Below are positions 52,461 through 62,504 of a DNA stretch of 64,000 nt, in pieces (within the stretch, counting starts at the first letter, position 1; each line of letters begins with the position of its first letter). Both the position numbers and the translations under genes were made by a program. Source of the stretch: Vicingaceae bacterium (lineage in GTDB: Bacteria > Bacteroidota > Bacteroidia > Flavobacteriales_E > Vicingaceae); contig JAHYJH010000003.1 in the NCBI GenBank assembly GCA_019429185.1, positions 1 to 64,000 on the forward strand, written 5' to 3'. The notes under the pieces are model-generated. The model ran no database searches. It saw nothing but the letters and a program-made list of their open reading frames with translations, and was not told the origin of the DNA.

Positions 52461-55460
52461 TTGAAAATTAACATCATTAAATATCTTTTTTTAGCTTTAT
52501 TTTACCTGAGTTGTTTCAGTAATTACCTCATTGCCCAATCTTTTAATTTTTCTTACTTTAATGTTCCAGAAGGCCTTCCTCAATCTTCTGTTAATGCTAT
52601 TTATAATGATTCCAGAGGCTATTTATGGATAGCAACAACTGGGGGAGGTGTTGCTCAATTTGATGGTAAAGAATTTATTTGTTATTCCGAAAAAAATGGT
52701 TTAGCAGGCAATGTTGTAACAGGAATTGCCGAAGACAATGAAGGTAATATGTGGTTTACTTCTACTTGGGGTGGAATTTCAAAGTTTAATGGTCGGAAAA
52801 TGATTACTTTAACAGAAAATGATGGATTAAACTCAGCGAATAATCATAGCATTTTTGTTGATACAAAAAATAGAATTTGGATAGGAAATAGTAAAGGTAT
52901 TACTATTTATGAAAATGGCTTTTTTAAAGCGTCAACCAACAAGCATTTCTCTCAGTCAGTAAATTTTATTAATTCCGATAAAAAAGGAAACATTTGGGTA
53001 GGTTCAACCGAAGGACTTATTAAAATTAATGAAAAAGACACCTTGTTTTTTAGTACAAGAAACAATTTGCCATCTAACAATGTTACCGCATTTCTTGCTG
53101 ATAATGATGGCGATTATTACATTGGTTTTAAAAATAAAGGTATTTATAAAATTATAAGCGGAAGTATTTCAAAAAATGCACAATTAGAAATAGAACCCAT
53201 TCATGAAAATTTATCTATTACCTCCATTATTAAAGATAACGATAAAAATAGTTGGTTTTCGACAAAAAAAAATGGAATATTTCGCCTTAATTCCTTAAAT
53301 CAGCTCGTTCATGTATCAAAAGAAAATGGATTAGAAACCAATGAAATTAATTTGTTGTATAAAGACAGGAATGGCAATTTATGGTTAGGATCTAATGGAG
53401 CTGGATTAATTAAATTAAACCTTTCTGCATTTACCTCTTATGACAATATAAACGGATTAAATAAAAACAATATTTTTGGAATCAGCGATGATAATGATGG
53501 CAACTTATGGGTGGTTACTTCAGATGATGGTGTTTTTAAATATGACGGAAAAAATTCCTTTCACTACAAAGAAAAAGATGGTTTAGGCAGCAACAATGTT
53601 AAAGCAGTTATCAAAGATAATAAAGGAAACCTATGGTTTGCAACAAATAACGGGCTTACAAAATATACCAATGGAATTTTTAAAAATTATACAACTAGTG
53701 ATGGGATACCCTCTAACCAAACAAAATCATTATTGATAGATGTTAAAGGAAACTTATGGATAGGCACTAACGGAGGTGGTTTAGTAAAATATAATTACCA
53801 AACATTCAAAACCTTTACTGAAAAAAACGGTCTATCTCATAATTACATTCACTCACTCTTTGAAGACTCTAAAGGAAATATATGGATAGGAACTGGAAAT
53901 GGTATTAATAAATTAACTAATGAAACATTTATTTCATTTTCCACTTCAAAACTCTGTAACCCATATATTAGTAGTATAACCGAAGATAAATATGGAATTA
54001 TTTGGTTTGGTTCGGATAGATGTTTGACAAAATATGATGGTATTGATTTTCGATCATTTACAACAAAAAATGGACTATCCTCTGAAGTAATCTATTTGGT
54101 TCATTTTAACAAACGAGGCAATTTGTGGGTGGGAACAAACAACGGAATTGATAAAATCGGCTTCAATAGTTATGGACAAATTGAAAATATAAAAAATTAT
54201 GGCTTTAAAGAAGGTTTTAAAGGTGTTGAGTGCAATAGTAGAGCTATTTATGAAGATAAAAAAAGTAATTTATGGATAGGTACTGTGAAAGGACTAATAA
54301 AATACAGTCCTACTGATGACAGGGAAAATGTATTTGAATCAAAAACACACATAACCAATGTAAAACTTTTTTTTGAGCCTATAGACTGGTTAAAATTTAC
54401 CACAAATCTTACTAAATGGGATAATTTACCTATCAATATAGAATTAAATCACAACCAAAACCACCTTTCATTCGAGTTTAATTCAATAAATCTTACCCAA
54501 CCAAAAGGAATTATGTATAGTTTTATATTAGAAGGGTTTGATAAAGATTGGGGACCAACTACAACAAAAGATGTTGCTACATATTCTAACCTTCCTCCAG
54601 GAAATTATACATTTAAGGTAAAATCGAGAAACAATGATGGTGTTTGGAACCAAGAGCCTGCCACATTTTCTTTTTCAATAACACCTCCTTTTTGGAAAAC
54701 ATGGTGGTTTTATATTCTTGCAGCTATACTCACTTTTTATACTGTTTTTAAAATATCTTCCATAAAGGAAAAAAGGCAATTAGAAATAAGTAGGGAACTG
54801 GAGTTCAAAGTAAAAGAACGAACTCTAGTTATTGAAAAACAACGTGATGAAAAAGAAGTTTTGCTCAAAGAAATTCATCACAGAGTAAAAAACAATATGC
54901 AAGTCATTAATAGTCTATTAAGCATACAATCTAGTTATACGAAAGACAAAAATGCGTTAGCCCTTTTTAGTGAAGCACAAAATAGGATTAGATCTATGGC
55001 ATTAATTCACGAAAAAATGTATCAGTCGGGCGATTTATCTAAAATTGATTTTGAAGATTATATTGTTGCTTTAACCAACGACTTAATTTCAACCTATTCC
55101 ATAAATAAAGAAATAAAATTAGATTTAAAAATTACACCTATAAAATTTGGAATTGACACACTAATTCCCATAGGACTTTTGCTTAATGAAATTATTTCAA
55201 ACACACTCAAATACGCTTTTGTTAATGCTCCATCAGGTACTATTTCTATTTATTTAAATCAAAAAGACCCTGATGAATATGAATTAATTATTGGAGACAA
55301 CGGCATTGGAATGCAACATGGATTATTGCAAAAAGAGGATGAAACGCTTGGCATAGAACTCATAAAAGTATTTGTAACTCAAGTTGATGGAGAAATAACA
55401 CACCTTGACAAAAAAGGAACTTACTATAAAATCATTTTCAAAAAAAGAGAAAAAAAGTAG
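52461..55460 (+). CDS. Reg_prop/Y_Y_Y sensor histidine kinase
   Basis: A 999-residue membrane sensor. A signal peptide (~1-26) precedes a long run of two-component regulator propeller repeats (~30-615, repeated DNxGNxWxxT/ST blocks), a Y_Y_Y domain (~660-745), one membrane helix (~750-770), then HisKA_2 with phospho-acceptor His in KEIHHRVKNNMQVINSLLS near 803-821 and a HATPase domain (~900-999). The receiver is not in the same chain. The start is TTG at 52461; the next ATG lies past the signal peptide, so TTG must be used. Such proteins sense outside polymers or stress. Confidence 0.93.
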   Translation: MKINIIKYLFLALFYLSCFSNYLIAQSFNFSYFNVPEGLPQSSVNAIYNDSRGYLWIATTGGGVAQFDGKEFICYSEKNGLAGNVVTGIAEDNEGNMWFTSTWGGISKFNGRKMITLTENDGLNSANNHSIFVDTKNRIWIGNSKGITIYENGFFKASTNKHFSQSVNFINSDKKGNIWVGSTEGLIKINEKDTLFFSTRNNLPSNNVTAFLADNDGDYYIGFKNKGIYKIISGSISKNAQLEIEPIHENLSITSIIKDNDKNSWFSTKKNGIFRLNSLNQLVHVSKENGLETNEINLLYKDRNGNLWLGSNGAGLIKLNLSAFTSYDNINGLNKNNIFGISDDNDGNLWVVTSDDGVFKYDGKNSFHYKEKDGLGSNNVKAVIKDNKGNLWFATNNGLTKYTNGIFKNYTTSDGIPSNQTKSLLIDVKGNLWIGTNGGGLVKYNYQTFKTFTEKNGLSHNYIHSLFEDSKGNIWIGTGNGINKLTNETFISFSTSKLCNPYISSITEDKYGIIWFGSDRCLTKYDGIDFRSFTTKNGLSSEVIYLVHFNKRGNLWVGTNNGIDKIGFNSYGQIENIKNYGFKEGFKGVECNSRAIYEDKKSNLWIGTVKGLIKYSPTDDRENVFESKTHITNVKLFFEPIDWLKFTTNLTKWDNLPINIELNHNQNHLSFEFNSINLTQPKGIMYSFILEGFDKDWGPTTTKDVATYSNLPPGNYTFKVKSRNNDGVWNQEPATFSFSITPPFWKTWWFYILAAILTFYTVFKISSIKEKRQLEISRELEFKVKERTLVIEKQRDEKEVLLKEIHHRVKNNMQVINSLLSIQSSYTKDKNALALFSEAQNRIRSMALIHEKMYQSGDLSKIDFEDYIVALTNDLISTYSINKEIKLDLKITPIKFGIDTLIPIGLLLNEIISNTLKYAFVNAPSGTISIYLNQKDPDEYELIIGDNGIGMQHGLLQKEDETLGIELIKVFVTQVDGEITHLDKKGTYYKIIFKKREKK

Positions 55461-55490
55461 TGTTATGATTATTTACGATTTTTGATTTAC

Positions 55491-55762
55491 TATTGACCAT
55501 TGACCATTGACCATTAACCATTGACTATTGACCATTGACTATTGACCATTGACTATTGACCATTGACCATTGACCATTGACTATTGACTATTGACCATTG
55601 ACCATTGACTATTGACTATTGACCATTGACCATTGACCATTGACTATTGACCATTGACTATTGACTATTGACTATTGACCATTGACCATTGACCATTGAC
55701 TATTGACCATTGACTATTGACTATTGACCATTGACCATTGACCATTGACCATTGACCATTGA
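55491..55762. repeat. heptamer array of ATTGACC and ATTGACT, about 38 units
   Basis: Consecutive 7-base units alternate irregularly between ATTGACC and ATTGACT, with one ATTAACC unit near the left edge. It occupies almost all of the 326-base gap 55461-55786. The order of the two variants is not a simple period. No gene or promoter is discerned in it. Confidence 0.95.
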
Positions 55763-55786
55763 AGATTTTACAAACTTTTCAACTTT

Positions 55787-56548
55787 ATGAATTTCAAATA
55801 CTTAAAATTCCTATTTTTTATTTTATCCTTTCACTATTCCTTACAATCCAATGCTCAACTTAAAGAAATATTCAGCGGAGTTGTTTTAAATTTATCAGAT
55901 TCAACACCTATTTCGAGTGTTCATGTGATTAACAAAACAACCAATTATGGTGTTGTTTCTAAAGAAAATGGAAGTTTTATTATTGCTGCAAAAACAAATG
56001 ACACTTTAGTTATTTCTTCTATCGGATACCTTCCGTACAAACATATTGTTAAAAATTCCTATTTTATAATTCTATTAAAAAAAGCTACTTACGAATTAGA
56101 AAGTTTTAATGTATTACCCTATAAAGATTACGAAGCCTTCAAAGAAGCATTTATTAATTTAAGAGTTGAAGATCCTGCCGCAATTAATCAAAGTATTTAT
56201 CTCTCAAAGGAAGAAATGTTGGCTTATTACTATAGTGCCAATCAGGGAATAATAATTTCAGGAGCTATTTCTTCGTTGATTGGTATGTTTAACAAATATA
56301 TGATTGATAAAAAAAAATACTTAGAACTACTTGAAAAAGATAAAAAAGAGGAAAAAATCAACGAACGATTTAGTCCAGCAATAGTTCAAAAAATAACTTC
56401 TATTGAAACAAAAGAAGAAGCCATTGATTTTATTAACTATTGTGAGTTTTCTGTCTATTTTATTTTAAATGCTTCAGAATTTGAGCTACACAAAAAAATT
56501 CATGAACGCTTTGATGCGTATAAAAATGCCAAAAACAACACTAAATAA
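55787..56548 (+). CDS. CarboxypepD_reg-like domain protein
   Basis: A 253-residue exported protein with a signal peptide (~1-23). Residues ~27-100 form a carboxypeptidase-regulatory-like beta domain (FSGVVLNLSDSTPISSVHVINKTTNYGVVSKENGSFII). The C-terminal 130 residues are helical and charged. This domain is common at the N-terminus of TonB receptors, but here no barrel follows, so it is a free envelope protein of unknown job. The gene lies ten bases before the AddB-like gene. Confidence 0.85.
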   Translation: MNFKYLKFLFFILSFHYSLQSNAQLKEIFSGVVLNLSDSTPISSVHVINKTTNYGVVSKENGSFIIAAKTNDTLVISSIGYLPYKHIVKNSYFIILLKKATYELESFNVLPYKDYEAFKEAFINLRVEDPAAINQSIYLSKEEMLAYYYSANQGIIISGAISSLIGMFNKYMIDKKKYLELLEKDKKEEKINERFSPAIVQKITSIETKEEAIDFINYCEFSVYFILNASEFELHKKIHERFDAYKNAKNNTK

Positions 56549-56558
56549 ATTCATATAA

Positions 56559-59366
56559 ATGTCTTCTTTTTTAACAAAAACAGCCGAATACTTACTTCAA
56601 AATTACAACAATGAGTTAGAACAAATAGCTATTGTTTTACCTAATAAACGTGCTGGTTTGTTTTTAAAGCAAGAACTAAGTAAACTTATTGATGCTCCTA
56701 TTTGGCTACCCGAAATTATGGGAGCTGAAGATTTTATTGAAACACTATCAAAAACAGAAATTATTGATAATACATTTCAATTGTTTGAACTTTTTGAATG
56801 TTACAAGCAAATCACAAAAGAACCTGAACCTTTTGAAGAATTTAGTAAGTGGGGACAAATTCTAATCCATGATTTTAATGAAATTGATAGATATTTAATT
56901 CCAACCGACCCATTTTTTAAACACATCAACGAGATAAGAGCCTTAGAGGTATGGAATTTAGGTGAGAAAGAAATTACTGAATTACAATCTCAATACATCA
57001 AGTTTTGGAAACAAATAGGATCAATTTATACCCAATTTCATGCTCATCTCGAATCAAAAAAATGTTCTTATCAGGGAATGGCATTCAGAAAAGTAGCTGA
57101 TGAAATTGCTACTCATCCTGAAAAATTTATTAAAGAAAATATTAAATGGAAGAAAATACTCTTTATTGGGTTTAATGCACTAAACAAAGCTGAAGAAACA
57201 ATAATTACCACTTTAATCAATCAAGAAAAAGCAGAAATTCTTTGGGATGCCGATGTCTATTATTTGAACGATGAACTTCAAGAAAGTGGTATGTTTTTAA
57301 GACAATTTCAACAAAAAGAAGTCTATACACCTTTTAAATGGATTAGTGATAAATTTAACACTACTGAAAAAGAAATCTCAATAATTGGTATTCCTCAACA
57401 TATTGGACAAGCCAAGTATATCCCTACACTCTTAAAAAAAATTAATAGTACTACTAATTATAAAGATACGGCTATTGTACTAGCAGACGAAAATATGTTA
57501 GTTCCTGTTATGCAATCTATTCCTGAAAATATAACAGATGTTAATGTTACTATGGGTTATCCATTAAAAAACACCACCCTTGCCAATTTTTTTGATATTT
57601 ATTTTACAGCATTAGTTAATGGAGATAGGTATGGTAAAAAAGATAAATTAACTTATCATTATACAGATTTACTTAAAATAGTGCAGCACCCTTTTGCCAA
57701 AAATATTTTTGGAAAAACTACTTGCGAAACTATTTCACAACACATAATTAAACACAATTGGGTTTTTATTAATAATGATAAATTACAGTTTATTAATTCG
57801 CTTACACATCAATTATTTTCAGAAAGTATTGATCCAAAAACAACAATAACTAACTGTCAACAATTTATAACTCACGGAAAAAATTATTTTCAACAGGTTA
57901 ATAAAAACAATACCAGTGATAATTTTAAATTAGAATTAGAATACCTTTTTCAATTTTCCAAATTATTTAATCAATTAGAATTATTATTAATCAACTATCC
58001 TGTCATATCAAGCATTAAAGGATTTTATTCCATATTTAAGCAATTGATGAACAATTATTCCATAGAACTCTATGGTGAACCACTCCAAGGATTGCAAGTT
58101 ATGGGAATGTTGGAAACAAGAAACATTGATTTTAAAAATGTAATTATTATTGGAGCTAATGAAGATATATTACCTAAAGGAAAATCTTTTAACTCATTCA
58201 TTCCTTACGATTTAAAGAAAATATATGAATTACCCACGCATCAAGAAAAAGATGCTATTTATGCATATCATTTTTATCGATTAATTCAAAATGCTTCTTC
58301 AATATCTATCTTATATAATACTGAAACTAATGAGTTTGGAAGTGGAGAACAAAGCAGATTTGTTACTCAAATAGAGCATGAATTATCAAAAAAAGAGAAC
58401 ATAAACATTTCAAAAAAACTAATAAATTATTCTACTATAAAAACAGAACTGAAAACAGAGGTTATTGAAAAAACACCCGAAATAATTAATGGCATTAAAA
58501 TGCTTTTAGAAAAGGGAATATCTCCTTCGGCTCTGAATACATACTTGGCTTGTCCGCTTGATTTTTATTATAAATATATTTTACAAATATATGAAAGTGA
58601 ACAAGTTGAAGAAACAATAGAACACACAACTTTTGGTAGTTATATACACAAAATACTAGAGTTACTGTATAAAGAGACTATTGGTATTACACTTAAAGTT
58701 GAACATATTGAACAAATGCTTCTTAATTTACCTGAAACAGCAAAAAAAGTATTTTCCGAAGGATTTAGTGATGCAGAACTCAACAACGGTAAAAATTTAA
58801 TCATTTTTTCTGTAGCAGAGAATTACATTAAAACTTTTCTAACTAACGAAATTGATTTTATTAAAAATACTTCATACCCCATAACAATAATAGCTTTGGA
58901 GAAAAAAATGGATTTTGTCCTTTCTTTGCCATTAGAAAATGAGACCCTTATTGTTAATTTAAAAGGTATTGCTGATAGAATAGATTTTGGTGAGCATACT
59001 ACACGAATTATTGATTATAAAACGGGGTTGGTTGAGCCAAAAAATTTAGCAATAAAAGAATTAAATGAATTAATGGATGGATCTTCTTCAAGTAAAGCCT
59101 TCCAGGTGTTATTTTATTCCTATTTATACTCCAAAACTATTACCTTAGAAAATAGCAACCAATCAAACTTAGAAACAGGTATAATTTCATTCCGAAAATT
59201 AAGTGCGGGCTTCATGCCTTTTAACCTTGATAAAAACAATGAAATTTCAACAGAAATTTTAACTGATTTTGAACTGATTTTGCAACATATTTTTATAGAA
59301 ATGTTAGATGTTTCGATACCCTTTACACACTCAATTGAATCAAATTATTGTAAATTCTGTGAATAA
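56559..59366 (+). CDS. AddB-like PD-(D/E)XK nuclease
   Basis: A 935-residue cytosolic protein with the RecB/AddB look: an inactive helicase-like N-terminal two thirds (IVLPNKRAGLFLKQELSK near 25) and a C-terminal nuclease domain. Nuclease motifs are SALNTYLACPLDFYYKYI near 658, GSYIHKILE near 695, DRIDFGEHTTRIIDYKTG near 808 and FQVLFYSYLY near 848. The four cysteines for an Fe-S cluster fit Cys in YLACP plus the C-terminal YCKFCE. It likely processes double-strand ends with an AddA-like partner encoded elsewhere. Confidence 0.88.
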   Translation: MSSFLTKTAEYLLQNYNNELEQIAIVLPNKRAGLFLKQELSKLIDAPIWLPEIMGAEDFIETLSKTEIIDNTFQLFELFECYKQITKEPEPFEEFSKWGQILIHDFNEIDRYLIPTDPFFKHINEIRALEVWNLGEKEITELQSQYIKFWKQIGSIYTQFHAHLESKKCSYQGMAFRKVADEIATHPEKFIKENIKWKKILFIGFNALNKAEETIITTLINQEKAEILWDADVYYLNDELQESGMFLRQFQQKEVYTPFKWISDKFNTTEKEISIIGIPQHIGQAKYIPTLLKKINSTTNYKDTAIVLADENMLVPVMQSIPENITDVNVTMGYPLKNTTLANFFDIYFTALVNGDRYGKKDKLTYHYTDLLKIVQHPFAKNIFGKTTCETISQHIIKHNWVFINNDKLQFINSLTHQLFSESIDPKTTITNCQQFITHGKNYFQQVNKNNTSDNFKLELEYLFQFSKLFNQLELLLINYPVISSIKGFYSIFKQLMNNYSIELYGEPLQGLQVMGMLETRNIDFKNVIIIGANEDILPKGKSFNSFIPYDLKKIYELPTHQEKDAIYAYHFYRLIQNASSISILYNTETNEFGSGEQSRFVTQIEHELSKKENINISKKLINYSTIKTELKTEVIEKTPEIINGIKMLLEKGISPSALNTYLACPLDFYYKYILQIYESEQVEETIEHTTFGSYIHKILELLYKETIGITLKVEHIEQMLLNLPETAKKVFSEGFSDAELNNGKNLIIFSVAENYIKTFLTNEIDFIKNTSYPITIIALEKKMDFVLSLPLENETLIVNLKGIADRIDFGEHTTRIIDYKTGLVEPKNLAIKELNELMDGSSSSKAFQVLFYSYLYSKTITLENSNQSNLETGIISFRKLSAGFMPFNLDKNNEISTEILTDFELILQHIFIEMLDVSIPFTHSIESNYCKFCE

Positions 59367-59371
59367 AAAAT

Positions 59372-60673
59372 TTAATCTTCCTTTAATATTTCTACTATTT
59401 TTTCTAATTGGATTCCTCTTGAGCCTTTAATTAAAATATTGAAATTAGAAATGTTTTCATTTTTAATCCACTCCGCTGCTTGTTTATAATTTTCATAAAA
59501 TAAAATTAAATTGGTTTGATAATTAGTTCCTAATGCTCCAAAATTTTTACCTACAAACAATGTTTTTATTTTTGAACGTAAAACTTTATCAATAATTTGC
59601 TGGTGTTCTGTTTCGCTAATAGCTCCAAGCTCCAACATATCGCCTAAAATCATTAACTTATTTTGCTCTTTAATTTCAATAAAAGTATCAATCGCAACAT
59701 GCATACTTGATGGGTTTGCATTGTAAGCATCTAAATAAAATAAATTAGCCCTCCATTTAACCAATTGCGAACGGTTATTGGTAGAAGTATATTCAGAAAT
59801 TGCTTCAATTATTTTATAGTCATCAACTTTAAAATAAGTACCTATGCAAATAGCTGCAACAATATTCGTAAAATTATAAGTCCCATAAAGTTGCGTTTTT
59901 ATTCGGCTTCCTTTCCATTCCAATTCCAAGACAGGTGTACTTGCAGGTGTACTGGAAAGAAGTGTTGCATTACAAAAATCCGATGAAGTTCCATAAAACA
60001 CGGTATTAATACCTTTTGATAACCCGACCAATAATTCATCATCCTTATTAACAAACAAAGTTCCCTTGTTTAGCTTTATAAAATTATATAACTCTGATTT
60101 TGTTTTAATTACACCTTCAAAACTTCCAAAACCTTCAATATGAGCTTTTCCAATATTGGTAATTATTCCAAAATTAGGTTCGGCAATGGTGCATAAAAAC
60201 TCAATTTCTTTAGGGTGATTAGCTCCCATTTCTATAATTGCAAACTCACAATGGTTAGTAATGGATAAAATTGTTAATGGAACTCCTATGTGATTATTTA
60301 AATTTCCAACAGTTGCTACAGTTTTATACTTTTTTGATAAAACAGCATAAATTAATTCTTTTGTAGTCGTTTTTCCATTACTACCTGTTATTGCAACTAA
60401 AGGAATGTTAAATTGTTTACGATGGTAGTTGGCTAATTCTTGCAATGCAACTAAAACATCTTTAACATAGATTATGTTAGGTTGTGTTGCAACTTCTACT
60501 TCATCAACTATTGCGTAGGCAGCTCCTAAATCTAATGCACTTTTGGCAAAAAGATTACCATTAAAGTTATCTCCTTTTAAGGCAAAAAAAATACTATTCT
60601 TAGTTATTTTTCTAGTGTCTGTACAAACAACAGGATGTTCTTTAAACAGTTTATAAAGTTCACTTATTTCCAT
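59372..60673 (-). CDS. murF: UDP-N-acetylmuramoyl-tripeptide--D-alanyl-D-alanine ligase
   Basis: The 433-residue ATP-dependent ligase adds D-Ala-D-Ala in peptidoglycan synthesis. ATP binding is GSNGKTTTK near 97-105; the central motif AIIEMGANHPKEIEFL and the C-terminal YNANPSSM (catalytic and substrate residues) are present. It is downstream of gldJ on the same strand, which is the recurrent gldJ-murF order in flavobacteria. A 56-bp palindrome and a terminator separate the two genes, so they may be separate transcripts. Confidence 0.95.
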   Translation of the reverse strand: MEISELYKLFKEHPVVCTDTRKITKNSIFFALKGDNFNGNLFAKSALDLGAAYAIVDEVEVATQPNIIYVKDVLVALQELANYHRKQFNIPLVAITGSNGKTTTKELIYAVLSKKYKTVATVGNLNNHIGVPLTILSITNHCEFAIIEMGANHPKEIEFLCTIAEPNFGIITNIGKAHIEGFGSFEGVIKTKSELYNFIKLNKGTLFVNKDDELLVGLSKGINTVFYGTSSDFCNATLLSSTPASTPVLELEWKGSRIKTQLYGTYNFTNIVAAICIGTYFKVDDYKIIEAISEYTSTNNRSQLVKWRANLFYLDAYNANPSSMHVAIDTFIEIKEQNKLMILGDMLELGAISETEHQQIIDKVLRSKIKTLFVGKNFGALGTNYQTNLILFYENYKQAAEWIKNENISNFNILIKGSRGIQLEKIVEILKED

Positions 60674-60758
60674 AATTCAAACATAAGGTGGTTTCTATAA
60701 ATTAGTTTTATTATTATTTTAAATTTTTCCGATGTTCTTTTTGTTTTATTTCGGTATC

Positions 60759-60814
60759 TTTTCCCTTAATTTTATATCAAATAGTGTACTATTTGATATA
60801 AAATTAAGGGAAAA
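60759..60814. repeat. 56-bp palindrome, 27-bp arms
   Basis: Arms beginning TTTTCCCTTAATTTTATATC are exact inverted copies around a 2-base centre GT. It lies in the murF - gldJ gap (60674-60924), 86 bases upstream of murF. Possible roles are an operator for murF, a cruciform or a remnant of an insertion. Confidence 0.95.
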
Positions 60815-60868
60815 TCTATTCAAAATAATTACAAAAATAACAATCGGCTAATTTAAAGATCCCACCAT

Positions 60869-60906
60869 AAAAAAAAACCTTCATTTGTAAGAATGAAGGT
60901 TTTTTA
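60869..60906 (-). terminator. terminator after gldJ
   Basis: AAAAAACCTTCATT and AATGAAGGTTTTTT pair around a 6-base loop, with A/T runs on both sides, 19 bases past the gldJ stop. Confidence 0.85.
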
Positions 60907-60924
60907 TTTGTTAAACAGTTACTG

Positions 60925-62469
60925 TTAATATCCTAATCCAATTGGACTACCAACTCTAGTCATGGCACATCTAAAACCAATATAAGAAGTAGATTGCTCT
61001 TCTGTTAAATACCTTCTAGTTCCTGGTACCATCCAATAAGCCCTATCCCTCCAAGAAGCACCTTTATAAACCCTAGCTCTATCATTAACTAATGAAGTAG
61101 CACCAAATTGATACATTTGCTTTTGTCCATTGGTTTGATCAAAGTCAGAATCAATAGCTCCAGCCTCAACTTCAGAAAAATAGATACTAGATTCCCAATG
61201 TCCATCTAAATAATCAATGTTATCAGCTTGTCTGTAATTTCTTCTATCTAATAAATTATCATCTTTTTCATTCACATCTCTGTATTTGATTCTTCCAGGC
61301 AATCCTATAATCTGCCCAGTAATAGAATCTTTTACAACCTCATCATATTTTTCATCAATCAAACCATCATCATCCAATTTTTTAGTTTGATACACATTAC
61401 CTCTAAAAGGTCTAAAATCATCATTGTCTTCCAATGATAATGGTCTGTAAACATCCATTACCCATTCGCTAACATTTCCAGCCATATTATATAAGCCATA
61501 ATCATTTGGCCAATACGCATAAACAGGAGCGGTTACATCAGCATTATCATTTAGCTTACCAGCAACCCCCATATTATCACCTCTACCTCTTTTAAAGTTT
61601 GCTAATATTTGACCGATATATTTTTCATTAGAATTTCTAACGGCATGACCATTCCATGGATACAATTTTTTATCTGGAATTAATTCATCTATCGTGTTTC
61701 CAATTAAACCATAAGCAGCAAATTCCCACTCAGCTTCTGTTGGTAGCCTATATTTAGGTAACAAAATACCATCTTCCTTAATTACATTTCTAAATTCTTT
61801 GTTTGGGTCTAAATCAGGAATTCCATCAACTCTTTTTCCACTTTCATATTGACCAAGCAAATATGCTTCGGTGTTGAAGTTGTCCTCATTAATTTGGTTA
61901 GGATAATGCTCAAAAAGTCCTTCTCTTATCAATATAATTTCATTTACTCTATCCGTTCTCCATGCACAAAAATCATTAGCTTGTAGCCAATTAACCCCAA
62001 CAACAGGATAATCTCTATAAGCAGGATGTCTTAAATAATATTCCACATAAGGCTCATTATAAGCTAATTTACTTCTCCAAACTAAAGTGTCTGGCACTGC
62101 TTTTCTGTAAACCTCAGGATAATCTAGACTATAAACACGGTTCAACCAGTATAAATATTCTAAATAAGCAAAATTAGACACTTCCGTTTCATCCATATAA
62201 AATGAAGAAATAGAAACAGTTCTTGGAATATTATTCCAATCGTAATTTACCTCTTGTTCCACTCTACCCATTGTAAAACGACCACCTTCAATCAATACTA
62301 GTCCCGGACCAGTTTCTTGTTCTAAGTAAGGAACTTTTTGAAATCCACCATTTTTAGGGTCATTATAATTCCATCCTGTTGAACTGGATTGTTCATACTT
62401 ACATGATGAAAAAAATAAGGGTGCAGCAAAAAGCACCAGTAAAAGAAATTTAAAATTAGTTGTTTTCAT
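60925..62469 (-). CDS. gldJ: gliding motility / T9SS lipoprotein GldJ
   Basis: The 514-residue lipoprotein (lipobox FFSSC, Cys23) has an FGE-sulfatase (SUMF1) fold. Blocks such as GPGLVLIEGGRFTMGRVEQ near 53, FYMDETEVSNFAYLEYLYWL near 90, YRLPTEAEWEFAAYG near 240 and VYKGASWRDRAYW near 470 match GldJ. It stabilises GldK and the secretion core in gliding flavobacteria and is required for T9SS function. It follows porP by 35 bases in one operon. Confidence 0.92.
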   Translation of the reverse strand: MKTTNFKFLLLVLFAAPLFFSSCKYEQSSSTGWNYNDPKNGGFQKVPYLEQETGPGLVLIEGGRFTMGRVEQEVNYDWNNIPRTVSISSFYMDETEVSNFAYLEYLYWLNRVYSLDYPEVYRKAVPDTLVWRSKLAYNEPYVEYYLRHPAYRDYPVVGVNWLQANDFCAWRTDRVNEIILIREGLFEHYPNQINEDNFNTEAYLLGQYESGKRVDGIPDLDPNKEFRNVIKEDGILLPKYRLPTEAEWEFAAYGLIGNTIDELIPDKKLYPWNGHAVRNSNEKYIGQILANFKRGRGDNMGVAGKLNDNADVTAPVYAYWPNDYGLYNMAGNVSEWVMDVYRPLSLEDNDDFRPFRGNVYQTKKLDDDGLIDEKYDEVVKDSITGQIIGLPGRIKYRDVNEKDDNLLDRRNYRQADNIDYLDGHWESSIYFSEVEAGAIDSDFDQTNGQKQMYQFGATSLVNDRARVYKGASWRDRAYWMVPGTRRYLTEEQSTSYIGFRCAMTRVGSPIGLGY

Positions 62470-62504
62470 ATCTATATATTTTTAAAACAAATTTTTATTA
62501 TTAA

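Noticed and set aside
55491-55762. CRISPR array
   Set aside because: Units are 7 bases long with no spacers of constant length and no cas genes are in the window.
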